From NCBI GenBank assembly GCA_900103495.1, contig FMWZ01000004.1, positions 310,001 through 374,000 on the forward strand: DNA of 64,000 bases. Direction: 5' to 3'. The stretch's first letter is position 1, and every line of letters begins with the position of its first letter. Positions 43,027 through 50,989 of the stretch are shown here, one piece after another. Under the pieces are notes generated by a model. It did no database searches, had not been told where the DNA came from, and was given only the letters and a program-made list of their open reading frames with translations. Both the position numbers and the translations under genes were made by a program. The stretch comes from Lachnospiraceae bacterium G11. Its GTDB lineage: Bacteria; Bacillota; Clostridia; Lachnospirales; Lachnospiraceae.

Positions 43027-43644
43027 ATGAGTGCTGGAAATATAACCCCTAAGCAAAGGGAAATTTTGGAATATATCAAAGAGGAGATTCTTAAGAGAGG
43101 TTATCCGCCTACAGTACGTGATATCTGCGATGCGGTCGGACTTAAATCCACCTCTTCCGTTCATTCTCATCTTGAATCCCTGGAGAAGAAAGGAGCCATC
43201 AGACGAGATCCCGCAAAGCCCAGAGCAATTGAGATTTGTGATGATTCCTTCCAGCTGGTAAGAACTGAGGTTGTCAGTCTTCCTGTTGTTGGCCAGGTGG
43301 CTGCAGGTCAGCCCATTTTGGCTCAGCAGAACATTGATACTTACTTCCCTCTTCCCGCTGAATACGTTCCCGGAGGAGAATCATTTATTCTTAAAGTTAA
43401 GGGCGACTCCATGATCAATGTGGGAATCTTTAACGGAGACTATATTTTCGTTAATGTTTGCAATTCAGCAAAGAACGGAGATATTATAGTTGCCCTTGTT
43501 GATGATTCTGCTACAGTTAAGACTTTCTACAAAGAAAGCGACCATATCAGACTTCAGCCTGAGAATGACACAATGGAGCCCATTATTGTTAAGAACTGCC
43601 AGATACTCGGCAAGGTATATGGTGTCTTCAGAACATTTAAATAA
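43027..43644 (+). CDS. lexA: SOS response repressor LexA
   Basis: 205 residues. The N-terminal winged helix ([33 protein letters not shown], helix-turn-helix about 28-48) binds SOS boxes; RecA-stimulated self-cleavage would occur at Ala93-Gly94 (QVAAGQP). The catalytic dyad is Ser128 (KGDSMI) and Lys165 (ATVKTFY). AGGGAGGG precedes the ATG. It is divergent from the LysM gene and followed by its own terminator. Confidence 0.97.
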   Translation: MSAGNITPKQREILEYIKEEILKRGYPPTVRDICDAVGLKSTSSVHSHLESLEKKGAIRRDPAKPRAIEICDDSFQLVRTEVVSLPVVGQVAAGQPILAQQNIDTYFPLPAEYVPGGESFILKVKGDSMINVGIFNGDYIFVNVCNSAKNGDIIVALVDDSATVKTFYKESDHIRLQPENDTMEPIIVKNCQILGKVYGVFRTFK

Positions 43645-43650
43645 ATAATT

Positions 43651-43680
43651 AAGGCGCTTTCATTACGAAAGCGCCTTTTC
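43651..43680. terminator. Bidirectional terminator after lexA
   Basis: Stem AAGGCGCTTTC / GAAAGCGCCTT with an ATTAC loop and TTC(TT) beyond; the minus strand reads into an AT-rich tail and can end the converging kinase-like gene. Confidence 0.88.
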
Positions 43681-43686
43681 TTATAT

Positions 43687-44319
43687 CTAACCGTTAAATC
43701 TTACATTCATATATGCGATAATCTCGTCTACACATCTTTCAAATCCAAGCTTGGAGCTGTCCAGACACAGATCATAGTTTCTGGCATCTGTCCATTCCCT
43801 GCCTGTATGATACTTATAGTAATCTGCACGACCCTTATCAGTCTTTGCAATGAACTTTTCAAGATCGGATTCGGACATGCTATGCTTTTCAGCTGCTTTC
43901 TTCATGCAGAAGTCCTTTGGAGCATGTACAAACACCGAAAGAACATTATCAAAATCTCTCAAAACGTAGTCTGCACATCTTCCGATAATAACACAGCTGT
44001 TTTCACATGCCAGTTCCTTAATGATTTTGGCCTGGTAGTTAAACAGATTGTCTGCTGATGTAAAATCATCGGAATCAGGGGTTATAAGCTCTCCGTTATA
44101 GGGCTTAACCTTGGAGATGGCTCTGAAAAGAGCACTATTTTTAATCTTCTCATCCGCCTTCATGAAGAGATCTGCGTTAATACCGCTTTCTTCGCTGGCA
44201 AGATAAATCAGATCCTTGTCATAGTATTCAATTCCAAGTTTGGCTGCAAGCATTTCACCTATTGTTTTACCGCCTGAACCGTACTGTCTTGCTATGGTAA
44301 TTACTACATGTTTGTCCAT
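43687..44319 (-). CDS. Cytidylate kinase-like family P-loop protein (paralogue 1)
   Basis: 210 residues. The start VVITIARQYGSGGKTIGEMLAAKLGIEYYDKDLI has the P-loop G-S-G-G-K-T and matches the Cytidylate_kin2 family, which resembles CMP kinase but whose substrate has not been shown. Further landmarks: CVIIGRCADYVL and RADYYKYHTGREWTDARNYDLCLDSSKLG. It starts three bases after the livF stop, so it is read at the end of the liv operon. A clear paralogue lies at 53.4-54.1 kb. Confidence 0.82.
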   Translation of the reverse strand: MDKHVVITIARQYGSGGKTIGEMLAAKLGIEYYDKDLIYLASEESGINADLFMKADEKIKNSALFRAISKVKPYNGELITPDSDDFTSADNLFNYQAKIIKELACENSCVIIGRCADYVLRDFDNVLSVFVHAPKDFCMKKAAEKHSMSESDLEKFIAKTDKGRADYYKYHTGREWTDARNYDLCLDSSKLGFERCVDEIIAYMNVRFNG

Positions 44320-44322
44320 AGG

Positions 44323-45033
44323 TTATTCTCCCAAATAAGCTTTTTTGATTGAATCGTTATTAAGCAAATCCTTTGCATCTCCGTCAAGAACAATTCTTCC
44401 TGTTTCGAGAACATAAGCTCTGTCAGCTATTGAAAGAGCTTTCTTGGCATTTTGTTCAACCAGCAAAACGGTGGTGCCGGAATTACTAACCTCTTTAATT
44501 ATATCAAAAATCTCATTTACAAAAATAGGCGAAAGACCCATTGAAGGCTCATCCATAATTATAAGAGAAGGATGTGACATCAAAGCTCGTCCCATGGCTA
44601 ACATCTGCTGCTCACCGCCTGATAAGGTTCCTGCCATCTGATTCTTTCTTTCCTCAAGCCTGGGGAATCTTTCATATACGTTCTGAAGAGTCTCCTCTAT
44701 TTCAATCTTATCTTTTCTTGTATAGGCTCCAAGTCTAAGATTCTGTAAAACAGAAAGTTCTGCGAACACTCTTCTTCCTTCGGGAACATGAGCCATGCCC
44801 ATGCTGACAATTTTATGGGCGGGACAATTCTCTATAGATTTTCCTTCAAATGTAATTGTGCCGGATTTAGGAGCAATCAGTCCGGAGATTGTGTGAAGAA
44901 TCGTTGTTTTACCGGCGCCGTTAGCACCGATAAGAGCAATGATTTCACCTTTGTTTACATCAAACGATATTCCTTTTATTGCCTGGATCATTCCGTAATA
45001 TACATTAAGATCCCTTACTTCCAACATAGCCAT
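44323..45033 (-). CDS. livF: Branched-chain amino acid ABC transporter ATP-binding protein LivF
   Basis: 236 residues. Walker A GANGAGKTT, signature LSGGEQQMLAMGRAL, Walker B LIIMDEPSMGLSP and the switch histidine-equivalent region VLLVEQN (LivF-type, E-Q-N rather than H). One of the two ATPases that power uptake of leucine, isoleucine and valine or related compounds. It follows livG by one base. Complete and normal in length. Confidence 0.94.
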   Translation of the reverse strand: MAMLEVRDLNVYYGMIQAIKGISFDVNKGEIIALIGANGAGKTTILHTISGLIAPKSGTITFEGKSIENCPAHKIVSMGMAHVPEGRRVFAELSVLQNLRLGAYTRKDKIEIEETLQNVYERFPRLEERKNQMAGTLSGGEQQMLAMGRALMSHPSLIIMDEPSMGLSPIFVNEIFDIIKEVSNSGTTVLLVEQNAKKALSIADRAYVLETGRIVLDGDAKDLLNNDSIKKAYLGE

Positions 45034-45034
45034 A

Positions 45035-45796
45035 CTATTCGTCTCCCAAATAAGCTTTGATTACTTCCGGATTGTTGAGCACTTCAGACGTCTTTCCCTT
45101 GGTGAGAATTCTACCGAAATTCAAAACTGTCAGCTCTTCACAAATACCGGATACAAGCTTCATATCATGTTCAATCAGAAGAATGGTCATGTCAAATTTA
45201 TCCCTGATAAATCTGATGGTTTCCATCAATTCCAGAGTTTCATTGGGATTCATGCCTGCCGCAGGCTCATCAAGAAGGAGAATCTTGGGGTCTGTAGCCA
45301 AGGCTCTTGCAATCTCTAACTTACGCTGTTTACCATAGGGCAGATTAGATGCAAGGATATCGGCTTTTTCATCCAGGTCAAAAACCTTCAAAAGCTCCAT
45401 TGCTCTCTCATTCATTGCTTTCTCGCATTTTCTGAATTTAGGAGTTCTGAAAATACCGTCAAAAGTGGAATAAACGTAATGATTGTGTAAAGCAGCCTTT
45501 ACATTATCAAGAACCGTTAAATCCTTAAATAAGCGGATGTTCTGGAAGGTTCTTGCAATACCTGCCTTGTTAAGATCAATGGTCTTCTTGGCCGTAATAT
45601 CAACCCCATTTAAGGTTACAATGCCTTCGTTGGGCTTATATACGCCGGTAAGAAGGTTGAATACGGTGGTTTTGCCGGCACCATTGGGACCGATAAGACC
45701 ATATAACTGTCCTTTTTCAATTGAAATGTTAAACTCATCAACGGCTCTTAAACCACCGAAGGAGATTGATAAGTTTTTGGCTTCAAGTAATGCCAT
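45035..45796 (-). CDS. livG: Branched-chain amino acid ABC transporter ATP-binding protein LivG
   Basis: 253 residues. Walker A GPNGAGKTT, the LivG-type degenerate signature LPYGKQRKLEIARAL, Walker B ILLLDEPAAGMNP and the H-loop LLIEHDMKLV. The Asn-Pro-x-E after Walker B (AAGMNPNE) is the usual LivG feature. It pairs with LivF, and the gene lies between livM (2-base gap) and livF. Confidence 0.94.
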   Translation of the reverse strand: MALLEAKNLSISFGGLRAVDEFNISIEKGQLYGLIGPNGAGKTTVFNLLTGVYKPNEGIVTLNGVDITAKKTIDLNKAGIARTFQNIRLFKDLTVLDNVKAALHNHYVYSTFDGIFRTPKFRKCEKAMNERAMELLKVFDLDEKADILASNLPYGKQRKLEIARALATDPKILLLDEPAAGMNPNETLELMETIRFIRDKFDMTILLIEHDMKLVSGICEELTVLNFGRILTKGKTSEVLNNPEVIKAYLGDE

Positions 45797-45798
45797 AA

Positions 45799-46872
45799 TT
45801 AAATCTCCTCCTTTCCGGTTTTCTTGGAAAGCCAGTTCTTGATGGAATACTTCTCTCTGAAAGCCAAAGCTCCGGGAGCCCAGTTAAAGAGCATAATTGC
45901 AATAAGAACTATGGCATAAATAAGCATTCTGTATGCGTTCAATCCTCTTAAAAGCTCGGGAAGAAGTGTCAGAAGAACCGCTGCAATAATAGATCCTCTA
46001 ATATTTCCGATTCCGCCAAGAACTACAAATACAAGGAACATGATGGACATGTTGTATCCGAAGTTCTTGCTGGTAGCCTGAAGGTTATTTAAGTTATGGG
46101 AATATAAAACTCCGGCAGCACCGGCCAAAACAGAGGAAACCGTAAAGGCGAGAAGTTTGTACTTGGTAATGTTGATACCAATGGATTCTGCAGCTATACG
46201 ATTATCTCTTATAGCCATTATTGCTCTTCCGTCTCTGCTGTTTATAAGGTTAAGTACAATAAACAAAGTAATCATTACAAGGATAAATCCGATTAAGAAA
46301 GAAGAATCCTTAGGTGTACCGGTTATTCCCTGAGCACCGTTAATAAGAGTTTCTCCTCCTGCTTCAAGATTTAAATCCATTTCGCTTGTCATACTGAAAT
46401 GAAAGCCCTTTGAATCTCTTCCAATGTAAATTACGTTAATAATGTTCTTGATAATCTCACCAAAAGCAAGAGTAACTATTGCAAGATAGTCGCCCTTAAG
46501 CCTTAATACGGGAATTCCGATCAAAACTCCGATAATTCCGGCCAAAACGGAACCAATTATCAGTGCAAGCAAAAATCTGATTCCATCAGGCATTGTGCCC
46601 ACAACACATTTTGAAAATAATGCGCTTGAAAATGCGCCGACACACATAAATCCTGCGTGGCCGAGACTCAGTTCACCTGATATTCCAACCACCAGGTTTA
46701 ATGAAACTGCAAGAATAATATAGGAACAAAGAGGTACAAGAAGACCTGTAAACAGGCTTGAAAGATTACCTGTTCCCTTAATTATGGATATTACCACAAA
46801 GGAAACTATCACAATGCCGTATGTGATGAGGTTATTTTTGAAGTTTTTATCTTTAAGCAATTTCTTCATCAC
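45799..46872 (-). CDS. livM: Branched-chain amino acid ABC transporter permease LivM
   Basis: 357 residues with about nine to ten membrane segments; landmarks NLVVGISGELSLGHAGFMCVGAF, RLKGDYLAIVTLAFGEII and the EAA-like cytoplasmic loop SRDGRAIMAIRDNRIAAESIGIN. An extra ~40-residue loop (about 150-190: FHFSMTSEMDLNLEAGGETLINGAQGITG) between membrane segments is somewhat long. Its start overlaps the end of livH (4 bases). Confidence 0.92.
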   Translation of the reverse strand: MMKKLLKDKNFKNNLITYGIVIVSFVVISIIKGTGNLSSLFTGLLVPLCSYIILAVSLNLVVGISGELSLGHAGFMCVGAFSSALFSKCVVGTMPDGIRFLLALIIGSVLAGIIGVLIGIPVLRLKGDYLAIVTLAFGEIIKNIINVIYIGRDSKGFHFSMTSEMDLNLEAGGETLINGAQGITGTPKDSSFLIGFILVMITLFIVLNLINSRDGRAIMAIRDNRIAAESIGINITKYKLLAFTVSSVLAGAAGVLYSHNLNNLQATSKNFGYNMSIMFLVFVVLGGIGNIRGSIIAAVLLTLLPELLRGLNAYRMLIYAIVLIAIMLFNWAPGALAFREKYSIKNWLSKKTGKEEI

Positions 46873-47756
46873 ACTTTCTCCTGAATGTTCTTTCCAAGTA
46901 TTCCTGTGGGTTTAACCAGTAAAACTATTATCAGCACGGCAAAAACGATGGCATCTGCCATCTGTGAAGATATATAGGCTTTACCGAAAACTTCAATTAT
47001 TCCAAGTAAAACTCCGCCAATCATGGCTCCGGGAATGGAACCTATTCCACCGAATACAGCCGCAACGAATGCCTTGATACCGGGCATGGCGCCTGTATAG
47101 GGATTTAATGTGGGATATGCAGAACAAAGAAGCACACCTGCAATGGCGGCCAAAGCTGAACCGATGGCAAATGTAAGTGCAATTGTGGCATTTACATTGA
47201 TTCCCATTAAGGATGCAGCTCCCTTGTCTTCGGATACAGCTCTCATGGCGTGTCCCATTTTGGTTTTGTTAACAAACAAAGTAAGACCAACCATTACAAT
47301 AATTCCTGCAATAATCGTAACAATTGTTTCGCCGCTTATTGTAAGTTCATTATTGCTTCCGAAGGTGATTGGAGAAATGTTAATTACTGATGTAAAGGAT
47401 ATTGTGTTGGCACCGAAAACCAATAATGCAATATTCTGCAAAAGATAGCTGACGCCGATTGCCGTAATAAGTACAGCCAAAGGTGAGGCAGCTCCACGAA
47501 GAGGCTTGTAGGCCACTCTTTCAATGGTAAGGCCAAGTGCAGTACATACAACTATGCTGGTAAGAACTCCAAAGAATGGAGACAAACCTAAACTGGTGGT
47601 CATGATAAATACTGAATAAGCACCTACCATAATTACGTCACCATGAGCAAAGTTAAGCATTTTGGCAATTCCGTAAACCATAGTGTATCCAAGAGCAATT
47701 ATGGCATACACACTTCCGAGACTTATTCCCTTGATTAGATAGGATAAAAAGCTCAT
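46869..47756 (-). CDS. livH: Branched-chain amino acid ABC transporter permease LivH
   Basis: 295 residues, about eight membrane segments. Landmarks GSVYAIIALGYTMVYGIAKMLNFAHGD at the start and the cytoplasmic coupling loop TKMGHAMRAVSEDKGAASLMGIN, with GIKAFVAAVFGGIGSIPGAMIGG near the end. It forms the transmembrane pathway with LivM. It lies ~106 bases downstream of the binding-protein gene with a strong hairpin between, which may reduce its expression relative to the binding protein. Confidence 0.93.
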   Translation of the reverse strand: MSFLSYLIKGISLGSVYAIIALGYTMVYGIAKMLNFAHGDVIMVGAYSVFIMTTSLGLSPFFGVLTSIVVCTALGLTIERVAYKPLRGAASPLAVLITAIGVSYLLQNIALLVFGANTISFTSVINISPITFGSNNELTISGETIVTIIAGIIVMVGLTLFVNKTKMGHAMRAVSEDKGAASLMGINVNATIALTFAIGSALAAIAGVLLCSAYPTLNPYTGAMPGIKAFVAAVFGGIGSIPGAMIGGVLLGIIEVFGKAYISSQMADAIVFAVLIIVLLVKPTGILGKNIQEKV

Positions 47757-47792
47757 AAATAATCTCCTTAAACATTTTTACAACAATACTAT

Positions 47793-47867
47793 AATAACAC
47801 ATAAGTCAGGCCTGCGACACTACGCAAACCTGACTTAAAAATGCAATATTGAAGTTTATGTGTTATT
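47793..47867. repeat. Nested inverted repeats between livJ and livH
   Basis: Outer arms AATAACACATAA (47793-47804) and TTATGTGTTATT (47856-47867) are perfect complements and enclose the inner hairpin at 47802-47837; the outer right arm includes the stop codon of the binding-protein gene. The inner and outer stems share a few bases and may exclude each other. Confidence 0.6.
47802..47837 (-). terminator. Hairpin (attenuator or 3'-end stabiliser) after the binding-protein gene
   Basis: Stem TAAGTCAGG / CCTGACTTA with an inner TGCG / CGCA pairing; in the transcript it is followed by a T-rich but interrupted stretch (TATGTGTTATT). Probably a partial terminator that sets higher expression of the binding protein. 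Confidence 0.6.
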
Positions 47868-49017
47868 CGAAAAGAACGTAAGCGCCATTCTTGATGATAA
47901 CAGCCTTGGGATCACGGTTTGACTCTCCGCTTGCATCCCATGAAAGCTCACCGGTAACACCGGTAATCTTAACCTGAGTAATAGCTGTTACAAGCTTATC
48001 ACAAAGTTCGCTTGCGCTCATTGAAGGCTCACATCCGCCCTTTTCAAGAGCTTCCTTAACAGCGTATACAGCGTCATATCCGTCTGCAGCAAACTGCATG
48101 GGAACTTCACCGTATTTCTCCTTATATGCATTTACAAAGTGAACGGTTGCTTCATCTGTAGAATCTGCTGCGAAGGGTGTTAAAAGCATAACATCTTCAG
48201 CAAGGGATGTATCAAAGTTGGTAACACCAAGAATACCGTCCATACCGTCTACACCGAAGAAAATGGGATCATAACCCATCTGATTTGCCTGTGTAAGGAT
48301 TAAAGAAGCCTCTGAATAATAAATGGGAAGGAATACAAGCTCTGCACCTTCGTCATAAGCCTTCTGAAGCTGAACAGAGAAATCAGACTTGGAATCTGAG
48401 GTAAAAGCTTCAGCTGCTACAATATCGAAGCCCTGATTTGAAGCTTCAGCAGCAAAACTTGCATAAATACCTGATGAATAGCTGGATGAGCTGTCATAGA
48501 TAACAGCTACCTTCTCAGCAAGTTTCTTGTTACCGATGTATTCAGCAGACTTTTTACCCTGGGAAGGATCTGCGAAACATACCTGGAAAGCGTTGGGATT
48601 CTCGATACACTTGGGGTCAGAACCTGAAGGTGTAATCTGGAACATATTGTCTTCGTAGGTATTTGATGCCACTGCAATACAAGCACCACTGGTAACTGTG
48701 CCGATGAACACCTGCATGCCCCAGTCCTTAAGTGTGTTATAACCGTTTACTGCTTTCTCGGCGTCACACTCATCATCCTGGAAATTGAGTTCAAACTTTG
48801 CACCGTTTACTCCGCCTGCTTCGTTGATCTCATTGATTGCAATCTCCATACCGTTCTTAACAGCGATTCCGTATAATGCTGCATCGCCGCTGATAGGTCC
48901 TGTTGCACCAATCTTATATGTTGCCTCTCCTGATGCAGTGCCTGCAGAAGAACCACAGCCAACCATCATAACAGCAACCATTGTCAGTGCCATTAATAAG
49001 CTAACTAATTTTTTCAT
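47863..49017 (-). CDS. livJ: Branched-chain amino acid ABC transporter substrate-binding lipoprotein (LivJ/LivK-like)
   Basis: 384 residues. Lipoprotein signal peptide with lipobox V-G-C at about residues 20-22 (MMVGCGSS), then a type I periplasmic-binding fold (YKIGATGPISGDAALYGIAVKNGMEIAINEINEAGG at its start). It captures the ligand outside the membrane; the name follows the gene neighbourhood, since ligand specificity of this fold is broad. The ATG at 49017 follows GGAGGAAG; an upstream frame extension to 49050 is unlikely. Driven by a strong promoter. Confidence 0.92.
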   Translation of the reverse strand: MKKLVSLLMALTMVAVMMVGCGSSAGTASGEATYKIGATGPISGDAALYGIAVKNGMEIAINEINEAGGVNGAKFELNFQDDECDAEKAVNGYNTLKDWGMQVFIGTVTSGACIAVASNTYEDNMFQITPSGSDPKCIENPNAFQVCFADPSQGKKSAEYIGNKKLAEKVAVIYDSSSSYSSGIYASFAAEASNQGFDIVAAEAFTSDSKSDFSVQLQKAYDEGAELVFLPIYYSEASLILTQANQMGYDPIFFGVDGMDGILGVTNFDTSLAEDVMLLTPFAADSTDEATVHFVNAYKEKYGEVPMQFAADGYDAVYAVKEALEKGGCEPSMSASELCDKLVTAITQVKITGVTGELSWDASGESNRDPKAVIIKNGAYVLFE

Positions 49018-49052
49018 AATTTCTTCCTCCATATTGTCCAAAATTAACATAT

Positions 49053-49081
49053 ATTTTACTAGTTTAACTTCATAAAGTCAA
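49053..49081 (-). promoter_or_regulatory. Promoter of the liv operon
   Basis: On the minus strand TTGACT (49081-49076), a 17-base spacer and TAAAAT (49058-49053), about 30 bases before the start codon. Confidence 0.82.
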
Positions 49082-49135
49082 ACGGAAATGGTATGGTTTT
49101 TATACTTTATCGGTATTTCTCGGCTGAATTATATC

Positions 49136-49170
49136 AAAAAAGGTGGGGCTTAAGCCAGCTCCACCTTTTT
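49136..49170 (-). terminator. Terminator overlapping the 3' end of rsfS
   Basis: Stem AAAAAGGTGG / CCACCTTTTTT with an internal GGCT-TAAGCC pairing; the minus-strand transcript ends in six T. The rsfS stop codon (49152-49150) lies inside the hairpin, so the last codons of the gene form the upstream arm. Confidence 0.85.
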
Positions 49171-49491
49171 ACCGTCACTCCATATTCTTTCCAAATCATA
49201 CATTGCTCTGGTTTCCGAATCAAATATATGTATAACAAAATCCTTATAGTCCATCAGAATCCATCCGGCGTTATTATAACCTTCAACCACGCCGCCTTTA
49301 ATACCCATCTTTGCAAGTTTCTCTTCGGTCTCATCGCACATGGCTTTAACCTGATTTATGTTATCGCCGTTTGCAATTATAAAGTAATCTGCAATGCTTG
49401 AAACTTCGGAAATATCGATAACGGTGATTTTCTCTCCTTTTTTGTCGGAAAGAGCGTTTACCGCACATTTAACATATTCAATTGTTTCCAT
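49150..49491 (-). CDS. rsfS: Ribosome silencing factor RsfS
   Basis: 113 residues, typical for RsfS, which binds L14 and blocks subunit joining under starvation. VIDISEVSSIADYFIIANGDNINQVKAM and a C-terminal GWILMDYKDFVIHIFD followed by YDLERIW are the family landmarks. It overlaps the yqeK-type gene by 14 bases and ends inside a terminator, closing the rplU-to-rsfS cluster. Confidence 0.95.
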   Translation of the reverse strand: METIEYVKCAVNALSDKKGEKITVIDISEVSSIADYFIIANGDNINQVKAMCDETEEKLAKMGIKGGVVEGYNNAGWILMDYKDFVIHIFDSETRAMYDLERIWSDGKKVELA

Positions 49492-50077
49492 TAAGTTCCT
49501 CCGCTTCTTTTTTGTAAAAATTATATGTAATATTGGTTTTCTCGTCTATTTCTGAACCGGTGCTTTCAAGATACTTCAGAATGTTTTCCAAAATAAACAG
49601 CAAGGCTTTATCAAGATCTTCAAAGGCCAGTTTTCTTGATTCATCAAGGCCCGGAATCGTTTTCCTGTTTGGCTCTATATAGTCCGCAATAAATATTATC
49701 TTTTCCAAAAGACTCATTGACGGCCTTCCGGTAGTGTGATTAAGGATGGCATTAAGAATATCGTCATCCTTAATGTCATATTTGGATGCGGCTATAAAGC
49801 TTCCGACTTTGGAATGGAGCAAAAAAGGATTCTTCTTCTCAAATTCGGTAACGGTTATATTGTATTTCTTACAGAATTCCAAAAGGTCATCATTGCTCAT
49901 CCCCTTGGCACAGTCATGCAAAAGGCCTGCAATCTCCGCCTTCTTTATATCTGCGCCGTATAATGAGGCAAGATTCATGGCAGTATAGGCCACACCAAGG
50001 GTATGCTCATACCTTTTTCGGTCCAAAACCTTTTCAAGTTTATTTCTGATCTTTTTGGGCTCCAATGTTTTTGGCAT
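49478..50077 (-). CDS. yqeK: HD superfamily bis(5'-nucleosyl)-tetraphosphatase YqeK
   Basis: 199 residues. HD motifs: RYEHTLGVAYTAMNLA, GLLHDCAKGM, LLHSKVGSFIA, ILNHTTGRPSMSLLEKIIFIADYIEPNR; the last segment is characteristic of YqeK, a symmetrical Ap4A hydrolase in Firmicutes. It lies between nadD (start directly after the nadD stop) and rsfS, a very conserved arrangement. Confidence 0.93.
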   Translation of the reverse strand: MPKTLEPKKIRNKLEKVLDRKRYEHTLGVAYTAMNLASLYGADIKKAEIAGLLHDCAKGMSNDDLLEFCKKYNITVTEFEKKNPFLLHSKVGSFIAASKYDIKDDDILNAILNHTTGRPSMSLLEKIIFIADYIEPNRKTIPGLDESRKLAFEDLDKALLFILENILKYLESTGSEIDEKTNITYNFYKKEAEELNGNN

Positions 50078-50677
50078 CTACAAATAAATCCCCTTTTCTT
50101 TTATATATTCTTCCATCTCGGGAGATACCAGTTCATGGATGTTTTCTTTATTTATAATTCTGTTTCTGATTTCTGTGGATGAAATATCTATGAAAGGCAT
50201 ATTGATAATACGAATATCACATTGATATCTGTTTTTAAGCTCTTCTATCTTTTTGGCAATAGACTCATCGTCATATTCGAATCTCTTGGCAATAAGTAAA
50301 ACGCAATTGGAAAAAATAAGCCCCGGTTCCTTCCATTTTTCAATAGAAAAAAGCGTATCGGCACCGGCTATAAAATAGTAATCGGCTATTTCTCGCATCT
50401 TTAATTCCTGAAGGGTTTCATAAGTGTATGAATTACCGCTTCTGTCAACCTCAATGGTGTCAAGTTTAAAGAAGGGATAATCTTTGATTGCAATTGCTGT
50501 AAGTTCACAACGAACAGAAGAATCAAGAATATCCATATTCCTTTTCATGTAAGAGATACCTGAAGGAATAAACAAAACCTCATCAAGGCCAAACTGTTCG
50601 TAAGCAGCCAGTGCTATCTTAACATGACCCAAGTGAATGGGGCTGAATGTTCCGCCCAAAATGCCGATTTTCTTCAT
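50078..50677 (-). CDS. nadD: Nicotinate-nucleotide adenylyltransferase NadD
   Basis: 199 residues. Forms deamido-NAD from nicotinate mononucleotide. Nucleotidyltransferase start GILGGTFSPIHLGHVKIA (H-x-G-H motif), DYYFIAGADTLFSIEKW and the ISSTEIRNRI motif at the C-terminus are intact. Part of the rplU-to-rsfS cluster; the yhbY gene ends eight bases upstream. Confidence 0.95.
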   Translation of the reverse strand: MKKIGILGGTFSPIHLGHVKIALAAYEQFGLDEVLFIPSGISYMKRNMDILDSSVRCELTAIAIKDYPFFKLDTIEVDRSGNSYTYETLQELKMREIADYYFIAGADTLFSIEKWKEPGLIFSNCVLLIAKRFEYDDESIAKKIEELKNRYQCDIRIINMPFIDISSTEIRNRIINKENIHELVSPEMEEYIKEKGIYL

Positions 50678-50685
50678 TACACACC

Positions 50686-50979
50686 CTATGGTAATTCAAT
50701 CTTTTTGTTGTCTTTATTCTCTTTATAAAGGACAATTTTTCTACCGATAACCTGAACAACTGTAGAATGAGTGCGCTCAGCAAGAATATATGAAATATCC
50801 TTAGGTTCATCCGCACAGTTTTTAAGAACATTGATCTTAATAAGTTCCTTGGTATTGAAGGCCTCATTTATGGCATCGGTCACCTCGGGAGAAAGTGAGC
50901 TTTTACCAATCTGAAAAACGGGCTCCAAAACCGAAGCAAGGCTCTTTAAATATGCTCTTTGTTTACTGGTTAAATCCAT
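50686..50979 (-). CDS. yhbY: Ribosome assembly RNA-binding protein YhbY
   Basis: 97 residues. CRM domain: LTSKQRAYLKSLASVLEPVFQIGKSSLSPEV ... ELIKINVLKNC ... VVQVIGRKIVLYKEN. CRM proteins of this type bind pre-ribosomal particles. The ATG at 50979 follows AAGAGGTG; the frame is open further upstream to 51006, but that extension overlaps the end of obg and lacks a site. Stands between obg and nadD as in most Firmicutes. Confidence 0.93.
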   Translation of the reverse strand: MDLTSKQRAYLKSLASVLEPVFQIGKSSLSPEVTDAINEAFNTKELIKINVLKNCADEPKDISYILAERTHSTVVQVIGRKIVLYKENKDNKKIELP

Positions 50980-50989
50980 AATACACCTC

